A DNA stretch of 64,000 nt, taken from Meloidogyne chitwoodi. Lineage: Eukaryota; Nematoda; Chromadorea; Rhabditida; Meloidogynidae. Below the pieces are notes generated by a model. The model ran no database searches and was not told where the DNA came from. It was given only the letters and a program-made list of their open reading frames with translations. This document shows, piece after piece, positions 22,359-35,184 of the stretch; position 1 is the stretch's first letter; each line of letters starts with the position of its first letter. Both the position numbers and the translations under genes were made by a program. The stretch covers positions 1,674,001 to 1,738,000 of the forward strand of contig JACZZP010000003.1 of NCBI GenBank assembly GCA_015183035.1, written 5' to 3'.

Positions 22359-25300
22359 ATGAATAAAATTAAAAATTCTTTAAATAATTCTTCTTTTGAG
22401 ACTTTCAATTCTGGTTAATTTTTTATTATATTTTTAAATAATATTTTTATATTTTAAATAATTAATTTATTTTAATTATTACAGATATAATAAAATCAAA
22501 TAAAAACAACAAAATAAAATTATTTTCATTACTTAAAGGTGTTCATATTGCTTATAATTATTGGGCTATTTTTATAGTTAAAAATGCTAAAATAATTATA
22601 ATATTATGTACATTATTATCTGCCTTATGTACTTTAAAAATTGTTTTAACAGAGTTATTAATTTAATTTAAATATATTTTTTTTAATTTTAATTTTTAGA
22701 TATAAAAATGATATAACTGGTTATACACCTTATGGAGCTAGATCTAGACAAGAATTGGTAATAAATAAATAAATAAATATTTTTTTAAATTAAAATTAAT
22801 AATAATTAATTATTAAAAATTATTTTAAAGGCTATTCGTGAACATTTTTTTAATGAAAATGATAGAGGATCTCCTTTTAGTGTTTTTTTACTAATTTTAC
22901 CTAATAAAGAAAATACTGAAGAAAATAATAATTTTTTAAATGAAAAAATGTTAGAAGAAGTAATTAATGTTGATCAAATTATTAATAAAAAGTTTCCATT
23001 ATTTAATTTTAATAAAAATCGTTCTGAAACATTTGAACAATTTTGTCATGATTTTTGTGAATTAAATGAACCTTTAATAAGATTTAAGGTAAAATTTAAT
23101 TTTAATTATTTTTTAAAATATTTAAAATTATTTTTTAGGAAGGTTTTATTCATCAAATACAAAGATTAAAAGCTAATGAATCATTAAATCCTAATATTAA
23201 ACTTAATTATCCTTTAAGTAGTATTTTTGGTAGAAGTTTTAATATTCAGGTAGTTTTTTTATTATTTTAAAAATAAAAAATATTTATAATTAAATAATAT
23301 ATATTTAATTAAAAATATTGTTTTTATATTTTTAAGAAAGAATTTTATTTAATTAATTTATATATAATTTTTAATATTTAAAATAAAATAAATTAATTAA
23401 ATTAATTAAATTATTTTAAGCTTAATTTTTTTGGTATTCATTTTAATAATAAAAATGAATTATCTAATATGGAAAAAGTTGAAATGATTTCATTAATATA
23501 TAAAGCAGAAAGGGTTGGTGGATGGTCAGATGAACAAGTTAAAAATTGGCAATTATCTATTTCTAAATATTTTGAAAAGTTTTTTTCTTTTATTTATTTA
23601 TTTTTATATATTTTTTAAAGTGGAGAATTTAAAAGTTCTTTAATTCGTGTTTTGAGTGTTTCTACTGCTTATGTTGAAATAGAAGTTGTTCGTGCTGGAT
23701 TAACTATGCTTCCTTTTATTATTGTTTGTTTATTTTCTTTTAAATTAATTTAAATATTACTAATAGCTTTATATTTATTTTAATTTATTTATTAAAGGTT
23801 AAGGACATGTAAATTATCAGAAAGTCATTTTAATAATTTATTTTAATTTTAATAATTATCTATAGGTAAGGAAAGAAATTATGTAAATAATAGAGAAATA
23901 ATTAAATATTTTATTTATTAATTAAATAGGTATATATAATATAATTAATAGGTTGGTTTTTTAATTATGCTTTGTTGTTCTTCTGTTTTTGTTTTTTTAT
24001 CTGCTTTATATATGAATCAATTTAATTATAAAAGACTTTGGCTTGCATTAATGGCTTGTCTTTGCCCTTTAATGGCCAGTGGAACAGCTTTAGGTCTTTT
24101 ATTTATTTTTGGAGTTCGTTTTGGCACAGTTCTTTGTGTAACTCCTTTTCTTGTACTTGCAATTGGTGTTGATGATGCTTATTTAATGATACATACTTGG
24201 CAAAGAATTAAATCTAAAGAAAAAGAAAATAAGGAAAATATTACTATTAAAGATAAAGTTATTAAAAGAATGTCAATGGTTAATTTTTTAAATAATAATA
24301 AATAAATTAAATAAATTAAAAGGTATTAGTAGACACAGGACCTGCCATTTTAATTTCAGCTTTAACTAATGTATGTGCTGATGCTATTGGTTCTTTTACT
24401 GGATCACCAGAAATTACTCTTTTATGTGTTGGAAGTATGACTGCAATTACTGTTGATTTTATATATCAAATTACCTTTTATGCGGTAATTAATTAATTAT
24501 TTTAATATTAAAATTAATTTTTATTTAAAGGCAGTTATAGCATTATTAGATGAATCAGAATTAAAAACAGAACAAATAAAAGAAAATAAAAAATTCTGTT
24601 TACGTATATCAATAAATTCAATAACAAAAAAAGAAATTGGTCAAATTAATAATACAATAATTAATCAAAAACAAAAAAATAAAGTAAAAATATTAATTTT
24701 AATTAAATTAATTTATTTATTTATTTAGATGTCTTCTAATAATTTAAAAAATAAATTTAAAAATATAACAAAGCAATATATTAAATTAATAATGAATCCT
24801 TTTATTTCTTTTATTATTTGCTTATTTTGGATTATTTTTGTTATTTTTTCAGCAATTGTTTGTTTGTTTTTTTTTTAATTAATTTAATTATTTTTAAGGG
24901 AGTTTCTCATTTTAAAGTAAATTTGAGTACTAAAAAACTTTTTGCTAGTGATTCATTACTTCTTGAGGTAAACATTTTTATTTATTTTTCTAATTTTAAA
25001 ATAAAATTAATTTAAATTATAATTTTATTTATTTTAGATTGATAATTATCGTGAACAACAAATTGTTCCATTCTTTACTATGGCTACAATATTTGTTAAT
25101 AACCCTGGTAATTTATCTAATCCTTTACAAATTAAACGTTTAAATCAACTTGTTTTTGAAATGGAAAATTTACCTCAAAGTTGGGGTAATTCAAGTACAA
25201 ATTATTTTATTCGTGATTTATCTGATTTTTTGGGAGAAGAAACTTTAACAGAAGAATCATTAAATAATGAATTAAATGAATTTTTAAAATGGCCAGAAAA

Positions 25301-25763
25301 TAAACATTGGAAAGCTTTTATAAAAATAAATGATGAAGAAAATAATAATGGAACATTAAAACGATTTTTCTTTACAACTGCTTATCATGGAGAAAATCTT
25401 AAAGAATGGGCAGAGTAAATTATTATTTTATTTTAAATTAATAAATTTTTATTTAATTTTTAAAAAATTAAAGGCGTGCCAAACTTCATAATAAATTACG
25501 TGATGTTGTTGATAAATATAGTGATTTAAATGCTACTGTTTTTAATGATGAGGGTTTATTTCTTGATTTAATCAATAATATGCCAACAGATGCTTGGCAA
25601 TCAGCATTAGCAACATTATTTTGTATGACAGCAATTTGTGCATTATTTATTGGAGGAGAATGGAGAACAGTACTTTTAGCTGGTATAAGTATTGGTTCAA
25701 TAATTTTGGGTACTTTGGGTATTCTTGCATGGATGGATATTACTATGGATCCAATTATGATGG

Positions 25764-25800
<37 letters not shown>

Positions 25801-26308
25801 ATAATAATATTTTAATAATTTTTAAAGGCTGCTTTAGTAATTTCAATTGGTTTTAGTATTGATATTCCAGCACATGTTTCTTATCATTTTTATAGTTCTG
25901 GTAATAATTTATTTATTTTATTTTATAAGATAATTAATATAAAATATTAAAATTATTATTAATTATTTATTTAAATATTTTTAAATTAAATAATAATTAA
26001 TTTATTTAAAAGGTTTTGAATTAAAAAATAATAATAAAATATTAAAACAACGTTTAACAATTACTTTATCTTCTGTTGGGATACCAGCATTACAAGCATC
26101 AATATCAACATCTTTTTGTGTTTTAGCATTATTATTAGTTCCTCTTTATATGGCACAAGTATTTGTTAAAATTATGTTTACTTGTATTATTTTGTGTATT
26201 ATTCATTCATTAATTCTTATTCCTGCATTAATTGTATTAACAGATGGAATTTTATTTAAATTAATTTGTTGCCATAATAATACAAAATCTGTGTCAATAA
26301 AAAGTTAG
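22359..26308 (+). CDS. Patched-related (PTR) 12-TM protein, sterol-sensing-domain type
   Basis: Member of the nematode Patched-related family, whose known members act in molting, cuticle formation and vesicle traffic. The N-terminus is cytoplasmic, then TM1 (IIIILCTLLSALCTLKIVL) and the conserved DITGYTPYGARSRQE. The first extracellular domain includes FEQFCHDFCELNEPLIRF and YVEIEVVRAG. Next come sterol-sensing-type TMs (LPFIIVGFLIMLCCSSVFVF, WLALMACLCPLMASGTALG) and the RND-type motif AIGVDDAYLMIHTWQR with both acidic residues. TM7 (FIICLFWIIFVIFSAIGVS) follows, then a second extracellular domain (FTMATIFVNNPGNLS, FFFTTAYHGENLKEWAE). TM8-12 contain VISIGFSIDIPAHVSYHFY. It ends NTKSVSIKS at 26308. 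About 15 short introns. It is tail to tail with a second PTR gene. Confidence 0.92.
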
Positions 26309-26722
26309 AGATTTTATTTTTTAATAATTGTTTAAATATTTAAAATTTATTTGTTATTTAAAAAATGAATAAAACAAATTTAATTAAAAAAACTAAATTT
26401 ATGATATTCTCAAAGCTATTTTGTAATATTAGAAAAGACTTAAAGCTTATTTTATACATATTTTGTTGGGTAAAAAATAAAAAAATTCTTTTTTAATTCA
26501 TAAAATATTTTATATTAATTTCTAAATATTTTTCTAAAAAACAATTCAAAAAAGAAAATATTTACCTCGAGTTAGTAACTCGAAAAAGAAAATCTATATA
26601 CCTAACTACTTAACTACAGTAAAACTGTGAAATAAAACAAAGAAAAGTTTTAAAAGATGAAATTAGTATTAAATATTGGCGTTCTGTTTATTTTACTTTT
26701 TATCTCTAATTATTAATATATC
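26309..26722. other. 3' flank of ptr gene
   Basis: No gene seen. AT-rich 3' flanking sequence. It contains a short inverted pair, ctcgagttagtaactcga (about 26568-26584), where ctcgagtta and taactcgag-like arms overlap. Confidence 0.4.
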
Positions 26723-27105
26723 GGAACAGGCCAGCTCAGTGTTGCCATTTCAGTGTTGCCAGCTGTTGCCATTTCAGTGTTGCCAGCTGTTGCCATTTCA
26801 GTGTTAGCCAGCTCAGTGTTGAGCCATTTCAGTGTTAGTCATTTCAGTGTCACCGTTAAGGCTAAAAATCTCATAAGAAATCGGACCTGGATCGGGCCCG
26901 GAACCTTGATTTTATCAGAAACTAACATTATTTGTTCTTATTATTTTTTTCTTATTATTTTTTTCTTACTATTTTTTTACTAAAATTCCGGTTCGTAGAT
27001 GTCGGAACTTCTGTAATGGTATTAACTGACCCAACACTGAAATAGCTAACACTGAAATGACTCAACACTGAGCTGGCAACACTGAAATGGCAATACTGAG
27101 GTTCC
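26723..27105. mobile_element. Foldback-type repeat built from short tandem units
   Basis: The left part (about 26730-26850) repeats catttcagtgttgccagc-like units with variants cagctcagtgtt. The right part (about 27030-27100) carries the complementary units aacactgaaatg and aacactgagctgg. The two sides together form a large foldback structure, with outer ends ggaac (26723-26727) and gttcc (27101-27105). The spacer holds a GC-rich patch (gacctggatcgggcccggaa near 26884). No transposase-like coding and no clear target duplication. Two frames of 60-80 codons inside are repeat translations. Confidence 0.75.
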
Positions 27106-27297
27106 AATGGACTTTTATGAGTATAAATAAATGCAATTATACACAAAGGAATACAGTACCAAACAAGAAAGGATATTATTAAGTATAAAAATTAATTTAA
27201 AAAAAAATAATTTTAATAATTTTTATTATTTTTTAATTTATTTATTTCTCATCCCACAAATCACTAAATTTTTAATGTTAATAAAATAGATTTTAGC
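27106..27297. other. AT-rich spacer
   Basis: Short AT-rich sequence between the foldback repeat and the duplicated ptr exon. Nothing coding seen. Confidence 0.4.
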
Positions 27298-27440
27298 AAG
27301 CTTTTATAAAAATTGATGAAGAAAATAATAATGGAACATTAAAACGTTTTTTCTTAACAACTGCTTATCATGGAGAAAATCTTAAAGAATGGGCAGAGTA
27401 AATTATTTAAATTAATAAATTTTTATTTTTTGATTTTTAA
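27298..27440 (+). pseudogene. Duplicated single exon (plus intron) of the upstream ptr gene
   Basis: This stretch is nearly identical to part of the ptr gene at about 25311-25475. It repeats the exon coding AFIKI-DEENNNGTLKRFF and TTAYHGENLKEWAE, the following donor (GAGTAAATT) and most of the next intron, then diverges after the acceptor-like TTTTTAAG. Relative to the parent it lacks one codon (Asn in IKIND) and has Phe to Leu before TTAYHG, so the frame is still open. It lies about 1 kb beyond the parent stop codon with no recognisable flanking ptr exons. A relic of local duplication or repair-mediated copying is the simplest reading. Confidence 0.85.
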
Positions 27441-27725
27441 GGGGAGTGTGACATTTGCGGATTTCGCTACATATATTTATTATAATATTTCTTTATATTC
27501 TTAAATTTCTTTATTTAAAAATATAAAAACAACTAAGTAAAGCTAACAAAAAGGTATTTTGACATTAATAAACCCATTTTTGTTATATAAATTTAAATGT
27601 TATGATTTAATATATAAATATTAGGTATAATAACAAATAAAAACAAATTAAAATTTAAGAAAAAATAAATTTTAAATTAATTAATTAAAATAATTATATA
27701 TTTGTACTAATAATAATATATTTTA
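27441..27725. other. 3' flank of the minus-strand PTR gene
   Basis: AT-rich sequence with no gene seen. It begins with a less AT-rich patch (ggggagtgtgacatttgcgg near 27442) next to the duplicated exon, possibly marking the junction of the rearrangement. Confidence 0.4.
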
Positions 27726-30700
27726 TTATTTTATTGGAGTATCATTATTATTATTATTTTCTTTTTGTAATTCATTTTCCTCTTGTTTCGACCTAGTATC
27801 TCCTACTTCCAATTCAATTGAATGAAATCTTTCCAAATTTGGTCTAAAATTACAAATAATTAATTAATTAATTAAATATATAGGTACCTATCTGTAATAT
27901 TATTTAATTTTTCATTTATTTTTTGTTCATTTTGTAAAGACATTCCATTTTTATTAATTTTTTTCTTTTCATTATTCTCTCTAAGTGAACTTTCTTGACT
28001 TGCCGATTCTTCTGGAATTACTTGATGTACTCGAATATTTGATTTATTTTTTTTAATTCGTTGTCTGCAAGAATATACAAGTGGATCAAAAACAATTAAA
28101 AATGCAGGTAAAAAAAGTAGACCATGTAAATTACAAAGAACAACACATAAAACCTTTTATTTTTAATAAAAATTAAATAAATTAAAATATAAATAAATAA
28201 ATACCATTGTTTTAACAAAAACTTCAGCCATATAAAGTTTAACAAAAAGTAAAGAACAAACACAAAATATTGTTGATATAGCTGCTTGAAGTGCAGGAAA
28301 TGCAACAGATGAAAGACAATTTACCTTTAAAAAAGAATATTATTTTTAATAAATAAATAAAAAACCAATTTCATTTCTGGTGTTGCATTTAATTCTCGAA
28401 TTGCTTAAATTAATATAAATATAAATAATTTAAAAAGATTTAATAATTACATGCTTGGTAATAATGATAAGAAACATGTGCTGGAATATCAACACTAAAA
28501 CCAATTGAAATTATCATAGCAGCCTTTAAAAATACATAATATTTTAATTATTAACTCTTACCATTGTAATTGGATCTAAATCAATACTCCACCAACTTAA
28601 AATTCCAAGAATACCACAACAAATTGATAAAACACAACTTGATGCAAATATAACAGTAAATATACTACTTAAAAAAACAAAACAAACAAATGCCATACAA
28701 ACCTTTTTTTAATAAAAAAATTAAATAATTATTAAAATAAAAATAATACTTTTTTGATTAGAATTTTTTAAAAATATTATTTAAATATTTTAGTCTTATT
28801 AAAAGATTTATAATAATTTTTAATATTTTTATTATTCTTTTATGTTCTTATAAAATAATTTAAAATTAAAAATTATATTTAAATATTCTCAATAATAAAT
28901 ATATTTTTTTTAAATTATTTTTATAAAAATAATTACTAAAGTTCCAAGCACAGATTGCCATGTGTCAGTAGGCATATTATCTATTAAATCAAAAAATACA
29001 GAATCCTCATGAAAAACAGAAGCATCAAAATCAGGTCTTAAAAAAATTAATTAATTAAAAAAATAATTATTTTATTAAAATCTAACGAATATTTATCTAT
29101 AATTTTTCTCCATTCTTTTAAAAGTTTTCCTCTTTCTGTCCATATTTCAAGTTTTTCCCCATGATATCCTGTTGTAAAGAAAAAACGTTCCAAATGTCCT
29201 CTAAAAAATATATAATATTTTATTTAAATATAATTAAAAATAAACGTTTTATTATTTAATTTTAAAAATCCACTCCATTGAGTATATTCTGGCCAACGTA
29301 AAAATGCAGATAAATCTTCTTCTTTAAATGGACCTGTAGGAGTTTCTATATTTGAATTACTCAAAGAAGTTTGTTTAGGTAAATCATTTCCTTCATTTTC
29401 TAATTCTAAAGCTTCTAATTCATCAGGATCTGAATCTCCTAAATTTTTTTTAAATTTTTTTTTAATTTTAAATAATTAAAAATAATTAAAAATATTTTAA
29501 TAAATTTATTTTAATTTAATAATTTTTTAATCTTTTCAACTAATTAAAATATTTAATTAAGATTTTTTAATTTATTAAATTTATTTTTAATATTAGCTTG
29601 CCTCCAAAATTTGCTTCAAATGTAAGAAAATCCCTAACAAAATATTGAGTCCCAACTTTTCCCCAAGAAATGCCCCAACTTCCATTTAATTGTTCCATCT
29701 CTTTAACAAAATTATTCATTTTTCCAAGTCGTTCAGGATTACTTAAATTTCCTGGTTTACAAATAAAAACTGTTGCCATCATAAAATGAGGTACTTGATA
29801 TTTTACACGTAATTTATCCAACTTTTTTAAAATAAATAAAAATAAATTAAAAAATATTTTTTTTAATACTTCTAATAAAGGAGAATCTTCAGTAAAAAGT
29901 TTTTGAGTAGTTAAATTAATATTCATTTTAGTTATTCCAAAAATAGAAAATCCAACATAAATAAAATAAATAAAAATAACAAATAAAGCAACAGCACGTT
30001 TTGAAATTACTTTAATATAAAATGTTATTGTTTTACTTATATAATGTTTTGTATGTTCATGAAATTTGCTTTGTTGTCTCTAAATATTTAAAAAAAATAA
30101 AATTAATTAAAATTAAATATTATATTTATTTACATTTAAAGATTGATGTTTTTCAAATTCAATATTATTATTATTAATTCCATTAATTTGAGAAGAAGTT
30201 CCATTAGAAATAGCTTTTCTTATACTTTCTTGCATTTCACGTCTTTCACGTTTTTCTCTAATAATTTCATATCTACCTACCAATGACATTAAACCAGCAT
30301 AACAAGTCATCTAATTTAAATTAAATAAATATAATTAAATTAAATACTTGAAAAAGAAAAGCAATAATCATTGAAATAAGATTTCCAACACATAAAAGTG
30401 TTATTTCAGGGGAAGATGTAAATGCACCCATTCCATCAGCAAAGACATTAGTTAATAATGAAATAAGAATTGCTGGTCCAACTTCAGAAAGAACCTTAAA
30501 AAAAAATATTTGCTATAAAATAAATTGATTAATAATTTAAAACAAAAATAGAGAGAAAGGGCTGATACATTTGAAATAAATATAAATGAAAATAAATTAA
30601 ATAAATAAAATATTAAAAGAGATACATTTAATTGTAATATTTTAATTATTTATTTATTAAAAATAATTTTAAAAAAAAATAACCTGAGATACTCTATAAC

Positions 30701-32942
30701 CAACATTTAAATTTTTTCTATTAGGTTGTTCACGGCAATGTTTAATAACACTTTGCCATTCATGATTCATTAAATAAGAAGAATCAACACCTATTGAAAG
30801 TACCAAAAAAGGAATAACACATAAAATTGAAGCAAATCTAATTTTAAAAATAAACATTAATCCTAAAGCTGTGGCACAAGACATAAATGGCAAAAAACAA
30901 ATTGCTATAGCTAAAAATATCTTAAAAAAATAAAATAATTAAATTAATTAAATTAATTTTAAACTTTTGGAGGACTATTTTGATGCATATATATAGCACG
31001 ATTTAATACAAAAAATACTGATAAAACAACCATAACTAAAAATCCAATAGATAAATATGGAATCATTGATTTTCCAGCACGAACCTTTTTTTATTAAAAA
31101 TTAATTTTAAAATTATAAATTAACAAAACCATTTCTTCTTCTACATAACTTGTTGATAATATATATAATTTTAATTGTTCTGATTTATATTCTCTTTTTA
31201 TTTAAAAATTAATTAATTAATTTAAATTATATATTTTATTTTTACTTTTCAAAACGATTAACCATTGACATTTCATAAGATTTAACAATTTCACTAGTCC
31301 ATCCCTGTTCATGTTCTGCACGAAATTGTAAAACAACCATTTTAACCTAAAAATAAAATAAAATATATTTTTTAATTATTTTTACTTCTTTCATATTTGT
31401 AATTTTAATAGTTGTATTATCATTTAAATTATTATTATTTTTTAATTTAATATCTCTTCCATTTCTTTTAAATTCTTTTTGTTTTTTTAATAGTTCTGTA
31501 TTATTATTTTTAATATTTTCTTCTTCTTCTTTATTAATATTTAATAATACTTCAGTTAAATTAAAATTATTTTTATCATCAATATTATTTGTATTATTAT
31601 AACTTTCAATACCAAAAAAGCTTTGCTATAATAAAATAATTAAATTAAATTTAAATAATTAAATAAATTACTTGTAAAGTAAAAGAATGTCCAAGAATCT
31701 GTGCCATTGGATAATTTAAATTAATTCTTGAATTTGGTTTATTTCCCAAAGCTAAAGATTCCAATTGAAGTTTAAAACCATTCTAATAAAAAATAAATAA
31801 TTAAAAAAAAAATATATTTTTACAAACATAAAAAGCTCTAACAGGTTCATTAATTTTACAAAAACTTCGACAAAATTGAGAAAAACTTTTTTTAAGGCCA
31901 TTTTCTTGTAATAATGTTACATTCTCATTAGCCAAATTTAATATCTTTAAATTAAAATATTTTATAAAAAAATATTTTATTTATTAATTACTTCAACAGT
32001 TTCATTTAAATATCTTTCTCTTAACATACTTCCTCCATCAAGAGCTAATGCAAAAATATAAACTGTGATACCTGGGCCATCACGAGAGAAAAATTCCTTA
32101 AAATATTTTTAAAATAATATTAATAAATTAAAAAATAAATAATAAATAAACCTGATAACTACTATATTCTGTTCTAGCTATATTTATAAATTTATATTTT
32201 TAATTAAATTAAAATATAAAATAAACCTCTAGCTCCATATGGTGAGTAACCTGTAATGTCATTTTGCTGCCTAAATTATTATTTAATTTTAAAAAATTAA
32301 AAAAAACATACTTTGTGGTCAATACAATATAACTAAAACAATTAATTAATTAAAGTATATATAATATATTTGTAAAACTTACAGGCCAATAATACTGATT
32401 AATACACAAATAATAATTGCAATTAAACCATGATCAGCGATGAAATAACTAAATTAAAAATAAATTTAAATTACTAAATTAAATATTTATTTAAAGACCC
32501 ATTCCCAATTATTTACTCTTTTTTTTTAATATTAATGTGATTGTGAAGAGTAATTTTAAAAAAAGAATTATATAATCTACTTTATTAATTTTTAAATAAA
32601 TATACCCCCATCTCCGATAGCATCGAATGATAAAAATTACAAAACGAGGCATAGGCTCGCCTGGTTGTTCCATAAGTAAATCTACGGAACGCTAGTAAAT
32701 TTAATAATTTAATAAATATTTAATTTAAAAAAAAATACCTGTCCCATAATTATGGAACTTCTTTTTCTTTCCATAAAAGAGGGTGGATGTCCACCAAAAT
32801 TGGTTGGGACACGTTGCCGTAATTCTGGTGGAATAGGAGAAGCTGGACGAGTAACAGGTGATGGGATATTATTACTTGTGGTATCTGAAGGAATTTTTGA
32901 TGCAATGGGGGGACATGAACCCATTGGTAAATCTTCTGTCAT
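27726..32942 (-). CDS. Second Patched-related (PTR) 12-TM protein
   Basis: Minus-strand PTR family member. The N-terminus is long, Pro-rich and cytoplasmic (MTEDLPMGSCPPIASKIPSD, then PELRQRVPTNFGGHPPSFME). It continues into RSVDLLMEQPGEPMPRFVIF, TM1 and QQNDITGYSPYGARA. Extracellular 1 includes QFCRSFCKINEPVRAFY and a low-complexity Asn/Lys insert. The sterol-sensing block carries PFLVLSIGVDSSYLMNHEWQ: the second acidic residue of the usual GVDD is Ser. The second half gives MMATVFICKPGNLSNPERLG, RFFFTTGYHGEKLEIW, NMPTDTWQSVLG and MIISIGFSVDIPAHVSYHYY. A polar tail ends NNNNDTPIK at 27726. The apparent break between the second and third exons disappears once the donors at about 32607 and 32381 are used with the correct phase, so the gene looks intact. 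About 20 introns. Confidence 0.9.
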
Positions 32943-34958
32943 TTTATTATTAATTAAAAGAATTATATAATTAAATATTTAATAATTGGCTGAAAAATAT
33001 AAATATTTTTAAAATATATATTTAAAAAATAAATTGTTAAAGTTTGGTTATATTTAAAAATTTATTTATTTAATTATTATATAAAAATTTAATTTAATTT
33101 ATTTTATGTAAAGATAAAGCATGTTATTTTTTAATATTAAAAAAAAAGATTTTGTGTGAATGAAAGAGAAAATATTATAAATAAACATATCCAAAAGGGA
33201 TGTGTTAAAAATAAATCAATTCATTGGAGAATAATCCAAAATAAATAAATAAATATATTTATTTATTTACTAATTTAATCCAATCATTTTCTCTGTTGCG
33301 CATTTGCTAATAAATAAATAAATAATATTTATTTATTTATTTATTGTATGAAGAGATGAAATCAATTTTTCTAATCTAAATATGCAAAACAAGTATTCTC
33401 TTATATAATTAAAATAATAATATTAATTAAATAATAAAATAATTTTAAAACAAAAAACTAACAAAAATATTATTTAAAAATATATAATATAATAAATAAT
33501 TAAATTAAAATAATTTTAAATTAATTTAAAAAATTAATTATTTATTATAAATATTTATAAAAATGTTAAAAAACAAAATATAATTAAAAGATGTGATGGT
33601 TTAATTAAAAATGAAGCAAATAATATTTTCGTCAAATTTTGATTGGTGACCTTTACTTTTTAAAAAAGTTGATGACAACTTTAAAGATCATAAAATATTA
33701 AAAAAATATTTTTATATTAATTAATTAATTAATATAAAAATAAAAAAAAAGTAACTTTAAAAAAGAAAAGCAAAAATCAAAATAAATTTTTTATAAAAAT
33801 TTATTTAAAAAAATATAATTTGAACGATAAATTGTTTTAAGTGACAAGAAGACAAATGGAAAATTAAAATTTCTTGATCATAGTGGTAAAAAAAAGAAAA
33901 AGAAATAAATGACTGTTTTAAGTAAAAAATAAAAAAGAAGATGCCGCCAACAAAATTATTTAGTTTTGTTGGTTAAATTGATGCGCAATTTGGTAAACGG
34001 AAAGTAAAAAGATTATATAAAAAGAGAAAAGACGGGAAAAAGAAAAGAAAGAAAAAAAATAAAATTAAAAAAATTAAAAAAGAAAACCGCGCAACTAAAG
34101 TTGTTTGTTGTAAATGACTGCGACATTTTTGTGTGAATGATTTGTTTAGGCCAATATATATGTTGAGAGAAAAAATAAAAGAAAAAGAAAAAGAAGAAGA
34201 AGAAGAGAAGGTGTTGTGTAATAATGATAAGTGAGGGTGGAAATTAAAAAGATGAAAAAAAGTAAAAATTGGGTCTCAGCAAAGAAATTGTAGAAAATCA
34301 GCGAAACCCGAAGTAAACCGAGAAAAATAATAATAAATATTTTTTATTTTTTTAATAAAAATAAAATAATATATTTATTTGTTAGAATTATATTAAAAAT
34401 AAATTTAATTAATTAATTAAAAAAATAATTGTTGGACATATATTTTATAAATCTAAACAATTATTTTAATAACAAGACTAAAATTATTTAATTTTTATTT
34501 TATCTTTTTATTATTTTTATTTTCAAAAGATTTATAAAAATATATTTTTAAAATATAATTAATTATTATTGTTGTTGTTTGTTTATATTTTTTCTCAAAA
34601 TTTTTAAAAAATATTTATTTATTTATATTTATTGTCTCTTCATTAAATGTGATAAATTAAATATTTAATATAAATAAACAATTACCCTTTTAAAAAATAA
34701 TAATATAAAAAAACTAGTTGGCAAGTATTAAATAAATAAAAAAAAGTTAATTAATTTAAAATTAAATTAATGTGACTTTTTAATTAAAAAATATTTAAAA
34801 TTAAAAAGTGTTGTTTACATATAAATATATTCCTTAAAAAATAATTAAAAATATATATAAAAACAAAAATTATTTATTCTTTTTATTAAATTAAAAATAT
34901 TTAATTTTCTAAAAATTACATAAATTAATTTAATTAAAATAATTATAAAATATATTTT
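32943..34958. other. Upstream region of PTR gene, AT-rich, with AT palindrome and purine tract
   Basis: About 2 kb with no gene seen. It holds a near-perfect AT palindrome centred near 33724 (tttttatattaattaa with its complement), and a strongly purine-rich strand at about 34015-34265 (runs such as gaaaaagaaaagaaagaaaa). A less AT-rich segment lies at 34086-34165. These may be promoter elements of the minus-strand PTR gene; no specific site is claimed. Confidence 0.45.
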
Positions 34959-35184
34959 TTAAACAAAAAATTCTTTTTCAATTTTATGTGGAGTTTTTTG
35001 AAAACTTTGGCCAAGTTCATAGCTATTATCAGATTTATGTCTGAAAATTAAATTTAAAATTAAATTTAAAAAATAAATACCTGAAATAATAAATAAAAGC
35101 TAAAATTAATATTAATAAAATAATTAAAATTAAAAGTATTAATATTAAAGGTTGTTGAATTATTTTAATTAAACGAAGAAACAT
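34959..35184 (-). CDS. 61-residue single-pass membrane micropeptide, two exons
   Basis: Minus-strand gene: exon 1 is 35081-35184, intron 35041-35080 (40 bp, GTATTT...TTTTCAG), exon 2 is 34959-35040. The exons join in frame (104 + 82 nt = 62 codons including stop). The product begins MFLRLIKIIQQPL, with a basic N-terminus. About 22 almost purely Leu/Ile residues (starting LILILLILIILL) then form one membrane helix. A polar tail RHKSDNSYELGQSFQ ending IEKEFFV follows. The tail uses varied codons and residues, and the canonical intron preserves the frame; both argue that this is a real gene. No family recognised. Small membrane peptides of this shape often regulate pumps or channels, but that is only analogy. 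No signal peptide cleavage site is evident. Confidence 0.72.

Noticed and set aside
26753..27146. Two frames of 60-80 codons on opposite strands with SVLSHFSVSHFSV-like repeats
   Set aside because: They are translations of the foldback repeat units, not a gene.
32300..32610. Apparent stop codon in the PTR N-terminal exons
   Set aside because: With the correct intron phase the exon reads YIVLTTK and continues into QQNDITGYSPYG; the gene is intact.
32752..32970. Plus-strand frame of 72 codons
   Set aside because: Antisense shadow of the first exon of the minus-strand PTR gene.
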